From NCBI RefSeq assembly GCF_030269925.1, contig NC_085131.1:9967501-10031500 (forward strand): DNA of 64,000 bases, written 5' to 3'. Positions within the stretch are counted from its first letter, which is position 1. Each line of letters begins with the position of its first letter. The stretch comes from Bombyx mori (Eukaryota; Arthropoda; Insecta; Lepidoptera; Bombycidae). The position numbers and the translations under genes are program-made. Under the pieces are notes generated by a model. It ran no database searches. It saw only the letters and a list, made by a program, of their open reading frames with translations, and was not told the origin of the DNA. Shown one piece after another: positions 1-11,569 of this stretch.

Positions 1-940
1 AACCTGTAAAAGTAGTTTTAAATTATTGCATTGGTCGTTATCCCTTTTACGTTAAGTTTATAGATAAATAATTTAAATTAATTATTTCTCTTAAAGGCCA
101 AAGTAGTAAATTAGTAGAAATCACTATTTAAAATGCATGCCTATATAGTTTTTACATTGTAATGTAACTACTAATGAAGTGTGTATGTGTGTCTTGTAAG
201 CCTTACAATATACGTACATACATCAACTCGCTAATTTTATAGTTTTATTTAGCCTTAATAATAAATTACTCCGGCACTCCTTCATATTCAATAAATATTC
301 GTTATTTATATAAACATTTCTTCTAGAACATTCACAACTTAAACTCCAACACCGGCTAGACGCCGTTTATTCATAAAAATATTTAAAAGTCATAAGTAAT
401 TAATAACCAAAAAAGACATGAAACTTATAGTTTTACATTGAGGCTATTTATTAGTCTTCGTCTACTATTGAAAAATTAAATTAATTATTAATGTTTTAGC
501 CTTTTTTTCTTTCTCGGATAAAGCATTGAAATTCGATAGTTAATGGAATTCAATAACTTGATTAAAGACTACTTTATTCATAATGAAGCACTTTTAACTT
601 GTCCTTTGAAAATTTTGATTGTCTTTGAACAGTCTATTTTACAGAGATTGAAACGCTTTCGCTTCAAATTTGAGGAATTTATATTTCAAATTACGTTCCG
701 TTTAAATGCTTGTAATTTTGTTATTAATTTCATTATAGTAACATTGAATGCTTAGGTTTGATTAGGGATTCCAGACAGTCTACAGATCTTTACAATGTTG
801 GACACAAAATACATACTACACAAATCGTTGTATGCGTAAATCAAAACTTTAAAAGACAATTACAACGAAATGTGATGAAATGATTATCTTGTGAAATCTT
901 ACACAAAAATATTTATAATAGAATCAGCAGTATAGTAATC
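1..940. other. AT-rich intergenic DNA, no gene seen
   Basis: This stretch is AT-rich with stops in all frames. The only open frame of note (543-755, plus) has a low-complexity composition rich in F, I, N and L and no recognisable domain. I see no repeat family, splice-flanked exon or RNA gene in it. Confidence 0.6.
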
Positions 941-943
941 TCT

Positions 944-1174
944 TACTGGCGGTAGGACCTCTTGTGAGTCCGCGCGGGTGGGTACCACCACCCTGCCTAT
1001 TTCTGCCGTGAAGCAGTAATGCGTTTCGGTTTGAAGGGTGGGGCAGCCGTTGTAACTATACTTGAGACCTTAGAACTTGTATCTCAGGGTGGGTGGCGCA
1101 TTTACGTTGTGGATGTCTATGGGCTTCAGTAACAAGGTGGGCTGTGAGCTCGTCCACCCATTTAAACCATAAAA
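944..1174 (+). repeat. Bm1 SINE, 5'-truncated
   Basis: It lacks the tRNA-derived head and begins at the conserved 'ggtaggacctcttgtgag' body. It then runs through the usual blocks (gccgtgaagcagtaatgcg, gagaccttagaactt, gtgggtggcgcattta) to the 'gagctcgtccaccca' tail. A truncated LINE tail follows almost directly, so this is a compound of two insertions. Open frames here on both strands are accidental. Confidence 0.85.
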
Positions 1175-1190
1175 TATATATATATTTCAT

Positions 1191-1552
1191 TCCCGATTCT
1201 GCGGACCGAATGGTAAGCAGTCGACGTCGCTCAAAACACGTCATCCCGGATCCTCCCGGTCCACTAACGGTGCTTTTAGGTACCCCAAGCACCGGTCATC
1301 GTTCTCTAAGAACCCGTCGCTTGCGACGAAGAGCGCGGCAAGTAAAATAATCCACAGACACAGCCCACTGAGTTTCTCGCCGGACCTTCTCTGTGGGTCG
1401 CGTTTCCGATCCGGAGGTAGATTCTGCGAAGAACGGCTCTTGCTAGGGTTCATGTTAGCAACAACGTCGGGTTTGAGCTTCGTGAGCTCACCAACTCGCC
1501 CGGTGACGCTGATATGTTTCTCTCAAGACCATCAGCTTAGGTAGGAAATAAA
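1191..1552 (+). mobile_element. 5'-truncated jockey-like LINE 3' end
   Basis: The first ~150 bases translate to a run (PDSADRMVSSRRR to RRLRRR) that resembles the extreme C-terminus of the ORF2 of the two intact LINEs in this window (HAGASHRRRPRHVLTDPSDP region). Then comes the shared 3'-UTR block with CCCACTGAG and GATCCGG-type motifs and a tail reading 'cagcttaggtaggaaataaaa'. It is a dead 5'-truncated copy of a related subfamily. The 3' stem is degraded (CTCTGTGGG instead of CTCAGTGGG). Confidence 0.75.
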
Positions 1553-4500
1553 ATGTCTTAATTACTGTTTACTTTATTATTAATCTAATTAATTTAACAT
1601 GAAAATTTAGTCTGTCTGTACATAGACCAAAAGAATTTACTACTGCCTGATCCGTATTTTTATTCCATAGTACTAGTTCCCGCAAGAGATTCGCTTCGCG
1701 CTAAACTCTTCAACGGCTTTCTCTGCCTTGTTTGAGTCTCGAACAATCTGAGGTTCTGATTCAGTTTGTTGTACGACAAACGATTCGACTTCAACAAACT
1801 CTTATCTACAGGGAATCAGTAGTATGACATTGTCCTCCCAATCCAAAAATAATCCGAACGGCGTTTAGAGGACAGGGCAATGATACGAAATATCCCGAGG
1901 GTCGAAACGCCGGCAAATTAATTAATTTTAATAAAAACCCTCAAAGTATATACCACCTCGGGCGCATCTCACCCTTATCCTATTTTCCAATCCCAAGCCC
2001 AGGGCATAATTCTAAAAAGTTCCAAAATATCACCGAACTAGAGAAACAAAATATCAACTTGGATTTAATTTGAATATAAATATTTTTATGAAATAAGGCT
2101 TCAAATATTTGGACGATAGTGTGGCCGTTGTAAAATCTACATATAAATTTAAATTTCAACAAACTTATTTACAGTCATAGCACGACTATCAAAGGTCTTG
2201 AAGCCTTAATCTTTGTACGGCATTTATCGGGTACTACATATTTCATCTGCATATTCTATATTTACCTACATAATATTTAGATCATACATAGAACAAGGAA
2301 TTGTTAAAATATTGGTTTTCAGTATTTTGTTACATGAAAGAGAAATATGTGTACGACATTCCGTACATAATTATTCCTGTCGGACTTTACCTGTACCCAA
2401 AGAAATTCCACGCGGAAATTCCAATTCTGTACCTTTAATTACTCACATACTTGAAGATTTAGACGTGTGCCTTTATGAATTAATTCACGCGTACTATTAA
2501 AATTAAAATTTGAATTGAAGGAAGGAATATACAGTTCACAAAAGCTATAGATTTGGTATGAATGGCCAACTGATGGAGTGAATTGTACGGTTCTAAAATC
2601 CTTTCAACTATGGGAAGCACCGATCACGATCTAAGAATGTGAATTAATACATATTGATGAATTAATATATGAAACATATAAAGGATGACATAGGACACCC
2701 TAGGAGCAATAATCATGAGCTCAAAACGAAATATTTTTATTATTAAATATGGTTACAAATATTCACATGTGATATTTCCATAACCGTTGTACAACCCCTT
2801 GATCATTCAAATTAATTTCAAATAAGGTGCTTAAACATCTAACTTCGATTGATTTTGGCGGCATTACCAATTTTTTTATTATTACTTAGCCTTACATAAA
2901 ACAGTCTTATTTGGAATAATGGAATTATTTTTTTACACACTTGTTGATTTATTATGGTCTCTCGAAGCATTAGCTCGCAAATATCACTTGTGCAGATATA
3001 ATGAATTTATAAAGCATTCGGATTGTTATATTAATTGATCACAACAATAAAATAACGTTTCTCAATAATATTAAGAACTTTAATGTAGGTGAAAATAAAT
3101 TAAGTTAGATACGTTCATTTTTAATTGGACGAGCGACTGGTGCGCTAACAAAGCGTGACGGCGCGATAACTGCTCGCTAAGCTATATTCAAGTTATGCGA
3201 GTCGAGTAACTTTCACATTTTTTGCGCAAACAACAAATAAAAAACTCAAGACTCTCTGCATGCCGGGCCGATGCGTCTTCGAAGCGGTAGAAAATATCAT
3301 ACAGCAACTGAACGATCGGTATCCATTCACAAAACAAACAATTATATTTTGAAAGTAATATCTGTTGAACCACTAAAGTTTGGTAATTAAAAGAACACAC
3401 ACCTCCCGTTGATAATGTGTCGCTCCAGATTTGCTCCCGATATCCTTGCAATTGTTCACAAATCACTTTCGCGTCACTTCACGATCACTAGAGGCAAGTA
3501 AAGTATCACTCGCGGCGAAGTATCGGCGCCGTAAATCGATTAGGCCAGATCGACGGGTATACGATTCGAGCGCCCGTTGCAGACTGTGGACTGGTCGCGG
3601 TGTCCGTGTATAACGCGCGGCAACGCGGCTTGTCTCGAATCAAGGCCATGCAAAACGCTGCTCCCATTTCCCCCAGTGGAAAGTGTTCGTATCCGTGATC
3701 CGTGCCCCTTTCGGGCAGGTGTGGGAGAAAGCACCTAAAAACTTAATCGTTCTGAGTCATTCGGCGAGATGATTCGGTCGTCGATCGTGTTTTGGTCAAA
3801 CATCTGACCGATTGTCGAAAGTGAAGCGACCGGTTTGGGAGTCGCCAATTCGGCTTAAAAAGAAAAGTTCGTTAGGACCGCCTTTATCGCAAATGTAAAA
3901 TTTAGGCGCTTCGTTTGAAAATATAATGTTAAACAAGTGTCCAATTAAACTTAACATGCTTGGTTAACCTGTGAAACTTTTTCGCAAGTTACAAATGCAA
4001 ATTACGTATTTAAGGGACCAAACAAAAAAATGCTGAAGTAAGAGTTATAATACAACGTCTAAGGGTCTAATTTCGTTCGGGGTCCGTATGTTTATTTTAA
4101 AGGCTATCTCGCATTCAGCGGTCTGAAATGAAAAATAAAAATATTGCCGTGAAGAGCGGTAAGGTTCATAAATTCTGTGGAACCGTAAATTAAAACTTGG
4201 CAGCAGTCCGCGAGAACGACATGCACCATTATAACGGATGCGACACTGTTTCTCTGCTCCATATAATATTTCGAAAACATTAATAATATATCCATATTTA
4301 TAAATAAGTTTTCAAATATGCTTTCATCAGGTTAACATTAGAATGAATTTATAATTTCACGTTTCATTGTTATTCTGTTCAAATTCTTGGTTAGGCCAAA
4401 ATTGTAAACATATATCTGTAAAAAATACAAAATTTCAGCTACAGTAAGTGTCTTTGTGAAATACATTTGGGTAAAGGTGTTTACGGTGTGTTTGAGACAT

Positions 4501-5393
4501 ATTATCTAAAACATAACACAAGAGAAAAGGTTATGTAAATGGGTAAATGTACAGGGGTAAGGTTATGGGGAAATGTAAATGGGTAAGCTTAGGGGTAAAT
4601 GTACAACGTTAAATGGTGTGTGTAACGAGTATTTTGGTCACTATTTGGTATGTCACTTTCTAGAATACTCGCAAATACCTTGTTGAGTTTTTTAGTTTTA
4701 ACTAGAAAAAGTTTTCAAAGAAAGTGTTTCATTCCGCCCCCAGATCCCCCTGTCACCTTTTATGTATAGAAATGGTAGTGTAAGGTAGAGGGGGAAGAGG
4801 TCGACGGAAGAAGACATGGATGGAGTGTGTGAATGACGATATGAGAGAGAGAGAGGAATGAGTGTTGAGATGACGGCTGATAGAAGAGAATGGAATAGAA
4901 AAATTCGCTGTGCTGACTCCACTTAGTGGGATAGGGTGGAGAAAAAGAAGAAGTGTTCATTACCCAAAACAAATTCTTGTTATTTTCGTCTACATCTGAA
5001 CATCCATGTTAAATATAAAAAAACATTATACACTTTTTCGTTTAGCACTCAAAGGCGTTAGGAATGCTGTAAAATTTAATTTGATACCTACGACGGTTGA
5101 TGGAATGGAAAAATTAATCGCATATAGGGCTGTCAATTTGGAAATTAAGTAACAACATTCTACTCTTCCTTATATACGAGTAGTCGTAGTCTTAATTAGA
5201 GGAGAGATATAAGGAAAACGGTTCGTTTATGTAACTTTTCTTTTATTTCTTTATTGTTTGTTGATGTGAACTTAAAGTTAGTTTGGTAATATGTAAATAT
5301 ACTATGAATAGTGGTTACGTGTCAACCAATTACTAACAAACGTCATTTCTGTTATGAACAATACATTACTTAGAGGGCTCGTACAACCAGCCG
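1553..5393. other. Intergenic DNA with a GC-richer island near 3120-3860
   Basis: No gene can be supported. Positions 3120-3860 stand out as richer in GC and CpG than their surroundings, as is common for insect promoters or first exons, but no start codon followed by a credible exon and donor was found. Positions 4500-4615 hold an imperfect tandem repeat of a 'gggtaaatgtac'-like unit. A purine-rich GA tract lies at 4840-4860. Confidence 0.5.
4500..4615. repeat. Imperfect tandem repeat (GGGTAAATGTA-type unit)
   Basis: The words 'ggttatg', 'aaatgggtaa' and 'aggggtaaatgtac' recur two or three times within about 110 bases with small indels. It is probably a short, locally expanded minisatellite. 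No function is implied. Confidence 0.5.
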
Positions 5394-5584
5394 AATTGAA
5401 TTTTTTTTTTTTTTTTTTTATGATTGAAAATTTACTGGTGACCCGAAGGCCTTTCCAGTTTCACCAGGACAGGTGGGCGAGCAAAGGCTCAGCCAAGAGG
5501 GGTGGGATTTGCTAACAACTGCCCGAGCGCCTCCGAAGGAGACCTAACAACTCAAGAGCAATTGTTTCGCGAATGAATCTACTA

Positions 5585-5635
5585 CCGGATCGGAATCGCG
5601 ACCCGCTGAGAAGATCCGGCGAGAAACTCAGCGGG
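5585..5635 (-). promoter_or_regulatory. Predicted 3'-UTR RNA pseudoknot, LINE copy 1
   Basis: On the minus strand, stem 1 is CCCGCTGAG (5627-5635) with CTCAGCGGG (5602-5610). Stem 2 is CCGGATC (5613-5619), inside the stem-1 loop, with GATCCGG (5585-5591). The crossing arrangement is that of an H-type pseudoknot. It lies just downstream of the ORF2 stop, where LINE reverse transcriptases of several families are known to recognise template RNA. The fold is inferred by eye. Confidence 0.55.
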
Positions 5636-5647
5636 CTGATGCATGGG

Positions 5648-8530
5648 TTAGGTTGCACGTCGACCTCTTTGTCGAGTTCGACGAGTACGGTTACCGGGGT
5701 CCCTAAGCCTGCCCCTAGTATTAGAGCTGAAGGCATCTAATGCAAAGGTTATTGGATCTGATGGATCCGTAAGGACGTGTCTAGGGCGTCGACGGTGACT
5801 GGCTCCTGCATGATCAGGATTCGGGGAGTAGTCAGCGGCGGCAACGATAAGGCGATTATCATGACGCATAGCCTTATCGAAGTATCGTTCCGACGCTGAC
5901 TTCATGTATTTCCGAATTGATTCGAGGCCCAGGTCGTCGTGTAGGTCAACGTTCCTCACGAACCACGGAGCCCCGACAGCTAACCTGCAAAAGCGGGATT
6001 GTAGGGATTGGAGGGTGTCTATGTGTGTGCGGGCCGCGTGAGCGAACACCACACTCGCGTAAGTCATGACGGGCCTTATGCAAGTTTTGTAAAGTGTCAC
6101 CTTGTTCCGAAGGGACATTTTACTCCGCTTACAGATCATGGGGTAGAGTCTACCGAGAATAAACGCGGCACGGTCACGGACTGATTTTATATGCGGGCGG
6201 AATGTCATCGATGCATCCAGGGTAACGCCCAGGTACTTGACCTTCCTGGCCCAGGGTATGGGTTGTCTAAAGAGAGTAATCGGGGGTGTGAGATTCCTCC
6301 TCCTAATCCGGGAGGAAATCCGTGTGGAGCTTCCCCTCTGAAATAGCACCGCAGTACTTTTCGCTGGGTTGATGTCTATGCGCCATTTTCGGAACCACTG
6401 TCCTAGGGCTAGGGCTGCGCTCTGAAGCTTCTTCGCGATTAGGGACTTATTTCTACTAGAATAGTAAACAGTCGTGTCGTCGGCGAATAAAGCTAAATGG
6501 GTCGGCGGCGACCGGGGAATATCGTTGACGAATAAGCTAAATAGGAGGGGTGAGAGGACAGAGCCTTGCGGGACTCCAGCTGTGAGAGGTCGTGGGGAGG
6601 AGCGGGTTCCCTCGACTCGATATCGAAAAGAGCGGTTCGACAAGAAGTCCCGTATGATGAGCACGAGACTATCCGGCACGCCCATGTTGAATAGTTTGAA
6701 AATCAAACCGTTGTGCCAGACTTTGTCGAACGTTTTTGCGACGTCGAAGAAGAGAGCTCCCGTGTATAACGGTTTTGGTCGATTAAGCCCCACAAGAATG
6801 TGCTCCGTGAGGCAGTGCACCTGTTGAACGCATGAGTGATTTGTACGGAATCCGAATTGTTCATCGATGAGAATGCCCTTGGATGAGACGAAATCTCTGA
6901 GGCGCTTGTAGAGCAGACGCTCATACAGCTTGCCTAGAGACATGAGGAGGCTAATCGGGCGGTAACTCGTCGGATGATTTTTTGGTTTACCGGGTTTATG
7001 TATGCCGATAACGTCCGCTTCTTTCCACACCGCGGGAAAGATACAGTTCGCCATAGCGGCATTGAAAATAGATGCCAACATCACGATGAGTTGGACGGGT
7101 AGAAGTTTAATAACGCGGTTAGATATACCGTCGGAACCGGGAGCCTTGCGAGGACGTAGGTCTTTGATCAAGTCTTTAACTTCCATCGGGGTGACGGGTG
7201 GTAACGCATCCGAGGGTGGCAAGGAGGCTCTGCGTTCTACCTCACTGTCTACTAATTCTACATGAACAGGGTCCACGGATTGAGTGCTGGGCGTGCACTG
7301 GGTTTGCAATGTATCGGCCAGCAGCTCTGCTTTTTCGTCATCATCAAAGGCCGCGAGTCGGCCTGAGGGGCCTACGAGGGGGGGCATAGTTACTACCGTA
7401 TCCGATTTGAGAGTACGAGCTAAGCGGTAGTAAGACCTTTGGGAGGGCGCGAGTCCTTCTAAGAAATCAGACCATCTGGCATCTCGGACTTCGGCGATGC
7501 GAGACTTTACGTCGCGTTGTAGGGCACGCATTCGAATACGATTTTCCGCGGTAGGATACCTGTCGTAGGCGCGTATCGAGGCGTTCTTAGCTCTAAGGAG
7601 TTCCCTAATATCGTCGGACAATTTGAAGCGGTGAAGGAAGTCCTCCGCTACAACTTGTTTCGATGACCTATCTAATGTCGAGGTGATGTGTGATGTTAAG
7701 ATGTCTATGGCTTCAGCGGTATCCTGAAGAGACGGGGTAGAGTCCGGGTTAAACGGGAGCGATGGTGGATCAGATTCAGCCAGGCTGATGCCCAGCGTGT
7801 GCCAATCCACCACAGTCCTCGTGACGGGAACGGAATCGGGAGCGCGACCGAGCTTCATAACGACGGGACGGTGGTCTGAATCTAACTCTGAAACTACTTC
7901 GATCGAGTGTAAGCGCAGAGTTACGTTTTTTAATAACGCTATGTCGAGAATATCCGGGCGATGCGCGATATTTAGCGGGTAGTGAGTCGGGGTTAACGGA
8001 GCGACGATATCGAAGGCGAGATCATCGACTAACGCGTCAAGCCGCCTGCCATTCGGGGTTGTGGTGTGTGAGTTCCACCTGATGTGTTTACAATTTAGGT
8101 CGCCCGCCAGAATGACAGAGCTCCCCATACCGAGCAGCGCCTCGATATCACTGCTTAGAACGATCTTATCCGGTGGAAGATAAACGGACGCGATAACGAT
8201 CGGCGCGTGTCCCGTCAGTGAGATTCGGCACACTGATGCTTCGATATTAGCGAGCGCGGGAGGATCGAGCGGGACGCAATGCAGGGCTCTTCTATAGTAA
8301 ATGACGGTACCACCACCACGAGCAGAGAGCCTGTCGTTCCTGACCATGTTATAGTTCGCGATTTTAGGGTCACAGCGCGCGGCCTTAAGTAGGGTCTCCT
8401 GCACCAAAAAGATATCAATTTGATGGTCACGCAAAAAGTCAGAAACCTGATCACGTTGATTTGCGAGACCGTAAGCGTTAAAAAATCCTATCGTCACGGA
8501 TAGGGGCTTTATTCTACTTATATACGCCAT
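5648..8530 (-). CDS. LINE ORF2 (endonuclease/reverse transcriptase), copy 1
   Basis: ORF2 has 960 residues, starting with ATG at 8530. Residues ~8-235 are an apurinic-type (EEP) endonuclease with QETLL, GDLNCKHIRW and SDHRPV motifs. Residues ~450-760 are the reverse transcriptase, with APGSDGIS near 463, FDVAKTFD near 597, GVPQGSVLSPLLF and the catalytic FADD at 682-685. The C-terminus is Arg-rich and carries no clear RNase H. The enzyme nicks target DNA and copies LINE RNA at the nick. The motif-A residue 600 is Thr here but Ala in copy 2, a possible weakening change. The frame is otherwise intact. Confidence 0.93.
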   Translation of the reverse strand: MAYISRIKPLSVTIGFFNAYGLANQRDQVSDFLRDHQIDIFLVQETLLKAARCDPKIANYNMVRNDRLSARGGGTVIYYRRALHCVPLDPPALANIEASVCRISLTGHAPIVIASVYLPPDKIVLSSDIEALLGMGSSVILAGDLNCKHIRWNSHTTTPNGRRLDALVDDLAFDIVAPLTPTHYPLNIAHRPDILDIALLKNVTLRLHSIEVVSELDSDHRPVVMKLGRAPDSVPVTRTVVDWHTLGISLAESDPPSLPFNPDSTPSLQDTAEAIDILTSHITSTLDRSSKQVVAEDFLHRFKLSDDIRELLRAKNASIRAYDRYPTAENRIRMRALQRDVKSRIAEVRDARWSDFLEGLAPSQRSYYRLARTLKSDTVVTMPPLVGPSGRLAAFDDDEKAELLADTLQTQCTPSTQSVDPVHVELVDSEVERRASLPPSDALPPVTPMEVKDLIKDLRPRKAPGSDGISNRVIKLLPVQLIVMLASIFNAAMANCIFPAVWKEADVIGIHKPGKPKNHPTSYRPISLLMSLGKLYERLLYKRLRDFVSSKGILIDEQFGFRTNHSCVQQVHCLTEHILVGLNRPKPLYTGALFFDVAKTFDKVWHNGLIFKLFNMGVPDSLVLIIRDFLSNRSFRYRVEGTRSSPRPLTAGVPQGSVLSPLLFSLFVNDIPRSPPTHLALFADDTTVYYSSRNKSLIAKKLQSAALALGQWFRKWRIDINPAKSTAVLFQRGSSTRISSRIRRRNLTPPITLFRQPIPWARKVKYLGVTLDASMTFRPHIKSVRDRAAFILGRLYPMICKRSKMSLRNKVTLYKTCIRPVMTYASVVFAHAARTHIDTLQSLQSRFCRLAVGAPWFVRNVDLHDDLGLESIRKYMKSASERYFDKAMRHDNRLIVAAADYSPNPDHAGASHRRRPRHVLTDPSDPITFALDAFSSNTRGRLRDPGNRTRRTRQRGRRAT

Positions 8531-8533
8531 TGA

Positions 8534-10156
8534 TTACCGGCGGAGTGAGGGGAGGACGTACGTATTTAATGACGCGTATACGTCGGCGTATTCTTGCACA
8601 ACGGCGATAAAGTGTTGTGCAGTGGAGGCAGCGCGAATGGCGTCACCCAAAGCGTTAACGCGCTCAAAGTTGATCGACTGAAAGAAGTCGATCGCTAAAG
8701 CGAGATTTTCGGACGCGGTCGGAGGGCAAGTCGCGGGAGAGGGACGAGTCGCGGGGGCGGGACGAATCGCGGAGGAGGGAGTTGTAGCCGTGTTCGTGTA
8801 CGGCAGGGGTTTTGCCCAGGCCGAGACACTGGGCACCGCCGCCGGAACGAACGCTGGCTTAGCCTGCGACGCAGAGGGTGCCGAGGCTTTGATGTCTGGG
8901 CCGGAAGCTCGGAGGCGGTTTTGGCGGGCGACGCGGCGATTTATTTTCGGGGCTCGGGGGCATCCGCGGTAATTTGCGGGGTGACCCTGTGTTCGACACA
9001 GGACGCAGCTAGGCGGTTCCGTCGCGGTTTTTTGATCGCGAGTGCATAGGGCCGTGGCGTGATCGCCTAAACATTTGACGCATCGGGGGCGCGCGTGACA
9101 GTTACGGGAAGAGTGCCCATACAATTGACAGTTATGGCACTGGCTAGGAGTGCCTTTTTTATGGGGGGCTTCGACAGCGATACCAGAGAGCCTACAGACG
9201 GTCTGTGTGTTAAAGATTTTCTTACCCTCGGGGGTAGGCTGGAGGGCGACTAGAACCATATTATATGGCTCCCTACCGCGACCGGTGTGCATACGGTGCA
9301 CAGAATTCACTGGTAGGCCTTGTTCTAACAGGTCGGCTTTTACGAGCTCTACATCTAACTCTTTAGGGATTCCGCGTATTACAACGCGGAGTTCGCGCTC
9401 CTCCTGAAGCGTATAAGTGTGGAAGCTTATACGCTCCTTACGGAGGTAAGAGGTGAGGGCCCTATGGTCATCAGATGAATGCACCTTTATTTGGATGCCG
9501 TTCGCGAGGTTACGGGCATTCGTGAAATTGATATTTTTGGCCTTAAGGGCCAGGGAAACTCGATCCCAAGCTGCCTTCTCTTGAAGGATTACCGGAGGAG
9601 GGGACTGGGTTTTATTTTGTGCCACCGGACGCGGCGACGGACTGGCACGGGCTGGAGGCGCAACGGGAGTCTGGGGGCGGGGGCGCGACGCGTTCGCGGC
9701 TTTGCTAATTTTAGCGGCCGCGGGAGCTCGAGACTCCGCGGCACGCTTCTTACCCTTTTGTACCAGGGTAAATCCATCCGTCGATGAGGCGGGGGCGAGG
9801 TCGACCTCCATCTCCGAGTCAGAGTCGGAGGACGAGGAGGCGGGCGCCGGTGACCTACGAGCAGGTGTTTTGGAGGGCGCGACGGAGGCCGCGGATGATC
9901 GCACAGCTGGAACGGTGGCCACGGCGGACGACGCAGCAGTTTTACTCGCCAGTATAGGCGACGCGGGAACGGCAGGCACGACGGAGGTTGCGGTGCTCGA
10001 TGTAGAAGCTTTGCACGCAGGTACAGGCGACGCAGGAGCAGCGAGCACGGCGGAGTCTTCGAGAGAGCTCGCAGTGTGATTGGCCTTGAAAGCCAGAAAC
10101 TCTGAGGCGAGCTGTGGATGACGAAGTCGGAGGAATTCCGCGAACACAGCGTCCAT
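8534..10156 (-). CDS. LINE ORF1 (gag-like RNA-binding protein), copy 1
   Basis: ORF1 is 540 residues long, starting at the ATG at 10156. The frame is open further upstream only through non-ATG codons. The N-terminal third is rich in Ala, Pro and Ser with an acidic patch (SDSDSEMEVD). The middle holds a PRE_C2HC-like segment (RGIPKELDVELVKADLLEQ). Three cysteine-histidine knuckles follow near residues 340-400 (CHNCQLYGHSSRNC, CVKCLGDHATALC and CVLCRTQGHPANYRGC). Such proteins bind LINE RNA and form the ribonucleoprotein needed for retrotransposition. The stop TAA is followed by TCA and then the ORF2 ATG in the same frame. Dense open frames in other phases (for example 9589-10650 minus) are shadows caused by high GC. 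Confidence 0.9.
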   Translation of the reverse strand: MDAVFAEFLRLRHPQLASEFLAFKANHTASSLEDSAVLAAPASPVPACKASTSSTATSVVPAVPASPILASKTAASSAVATVPAVRSSAASVAPSKTPARRSPAPASSSSDSDSEMEVDLAPASSTDGFTLVQKGKKRAAESRAPAAAKISKAANASRPRPQTPVAPPARASPSPRPVAQNKTQSPPPVILQEKAAWDRVSLALKAKNINFTNARNLANGIQIKVHSSDDHRALTSYLRKERISFHTYTLQEERELRVVIRGIPKELDVELVKADLLEQGLPVNSVHRMHTGRGREPYNMVLVALQPTPEGKKIFNTQTVCRLSGIAVEAPHKKGTPSQCHNCQLYGHSSRNCHARPRCVKCLGDHATALCTRDQKTATEPPSCVLCRTQGHPANYRGCPRAPKINRRVARQNRLRASGPDIKASAPSASQAKPAFVPAAVPSVSAWAKPLPYTNTATTPSSAIRPAPATRPSPATCPPTASENLALAIDFFQSINFERVNALGDAIRAASTAQHFIAVVQEYADVYASLNTYVLPSLRR

Positions 10157-10569
10157 GATCGCTGAGTGCCCAGGTGGGGCGGCCCCGGGTCTTGAAGACA
10201 CTCGCCTTGCGGCGAGGCCCCAACTTCTCGGACCTGAGCGGTTCTATTGAACACAGGTGGCGATGCGGCACGATTACTACAGGACAAAGAAAAAAACACA
10301 ACAAAACGGAAATAACAAAAAGAAACAAAACAATTAAACACTTCCAGGAAAGCAGTTTGTCGGCAGATGTACCACGAATACAGAAATAACGAAAGGAAAC
10401 AAAACAAATAAAAACTTCCAGGAAAAAACACTTGGTCGGCAGATGTACCACGAACACAGGCCGCGCGAACAATGGCCGGGCTAACAAAAGCCGGGCGAAC
10501 AAAGGCCGGGCGATCGAGTGGTCGATGGGCACGTCCGCACGTTACGGGTGCCTCTATCAATTGAATTTT

Positions 10570-11044
10570 GAAAGGAGGTATAGTTATAAGTAAATATATT
10601 TTCAAAACAATGACTTTTCGTGAAGAGGTAGAGTCTAAAAAAAGTTTCATAGAAACAAGTAAAAATGCATTTCATTGATATTTAAATAATTAAAATGCTA
10701 AAAAGTTTTGTAGGGCCGAGACATCCCTCTGTACATATTATCTCCGACGCGACCCGTAAAAAGGTCTTAATTCATTCCTTTTACGGCCTTTTGGCTCTTG
10801 ACACACGAGAAACAATGGAAATTGAGGGTTTTTCAACGTTTAAAAAAAAGGCCTGCCCTTTTCTCGTTATGCTCTTGATGCTTTTGTTGACGTAAGATAT
10901 CTTTTGTTTGAAAAGGTCTGAAATGAAATTATGCAAATTATTAACATCGATCTTAAATGTGAAGATGGAGAATTATTTTATTTCAATAACGATATTAATA
11001 AGGAAATGAATAGAGTAGTATTTGTAGTAAGTATTTATATTTAA
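10570..11044. other. Intergenic DNA, no gene seen
   Basis: This short spacer lies between the LINE target-site duplication and an RTE-like tail. The open frame at 10695-10895 (plus) has no recognisable domain and no supporting splice context. Nothing else is visible. Confidence 0.5.
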
Positions 11045-11300
11045 CTAGCTGACCCGGCAGACTTCGTAGTGCCTCAATCGATAAATAAAAGACCTAAACT
11101 TTTGAGGGACACATTAAAGGAAAAACAAAATAGTTATTTTTATTTAATTCCAAGCCTTTTTTTATTTATCTACCTTTTAAACCTTCTCTGGAAGTCCACA
11201 AACAATTCAAGACCAAAATTAGTCGAATCGGTCTAGCCGTTCTCGAGTTTTAGCGAGACTAACGAACAGCAATTCATTTTTATATATATATAGATAGATT
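11045..11300 (+). mobile_element. RTE-like LINE 3' fragment
   Basis: It begins 'agctgacccggcagacttcgt' and carries the 'gaatcggtctagccgttctcgag' block typical of RTE-like tails in insects. It ends in a TA microsatellite (tatatatatagat). The same family recurs at 45650-45940 and 45943-46320. No coding sequence is retained. Confidence 0.65.
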
Positions 11301-11569
11301 GTAGCATTTTTATCCTAATTATCGAGACTGCATAACTGTTTTGTATTCTTTTATCCGATATTCCAAAATAGAACAATCTTTATTTTTCGTGACTCGTAAA
11401 CATAATTAAAATTACTTTAACGGTTTCATCTGACGTTTTTAATTGTTATCACAATATTTCCGACTTTTTGAATACTTTACCTACAGTTTTCGAGATCACG
11501 GACAACTGATAAAACAGTTAATAGATTCCATGATAGGATTTTCATACACAATAATTCCTGTTGTTTCAC

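Larger units (their letters stand above)
5405..10558 (-). mobile_element. Full-length jockey-clade LINE, copy 1 (minus strand)
   Basis: This is a complete non-LTR retrotransposon of about 5.15 kb. Its poly(A) tail shows as a T-run at 5405-5419, and its 5' end reads GATAGAGGCACCCG on the minus strand at 10558. An 11-bp target-site duplication, aattgaatttt, lies at 5394-5404 and 10559-10569. Order on the minus strand is 5'UTR (~400 bp), ORF1, ORF2, then a 3'UTR with a predicted pseudoknot (5585-5635). Both ORFs are open and about a dozen ORF2 residues differ from copy 2, so insertion was recent. Clade assignment rests on the ORF1 zinc knuckles with a PRE_C2HC-like segment, an ORF2 with N-terminal endonuclease, and no RNase H seen. 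Confidence 0.9.

Noticed and set aside
3188..3466. 92-residue minus-strand protein
   Set aside because: No domain, no conservation signal visible, and it overlaps an open frame on the other strand.
4500..4615. Telomere-like or regulatory repeat
   Set aside because: The unit is irregular and does not match the insect TTAGG telomere repeat; treated as a simple minisatellite.
9589..10650. 353-residue minus-strand protein over LINE copy 1
   Set aside because: Out of frame with ORF1; an effect of GC-rich coding sequence and an open 5' UTR.
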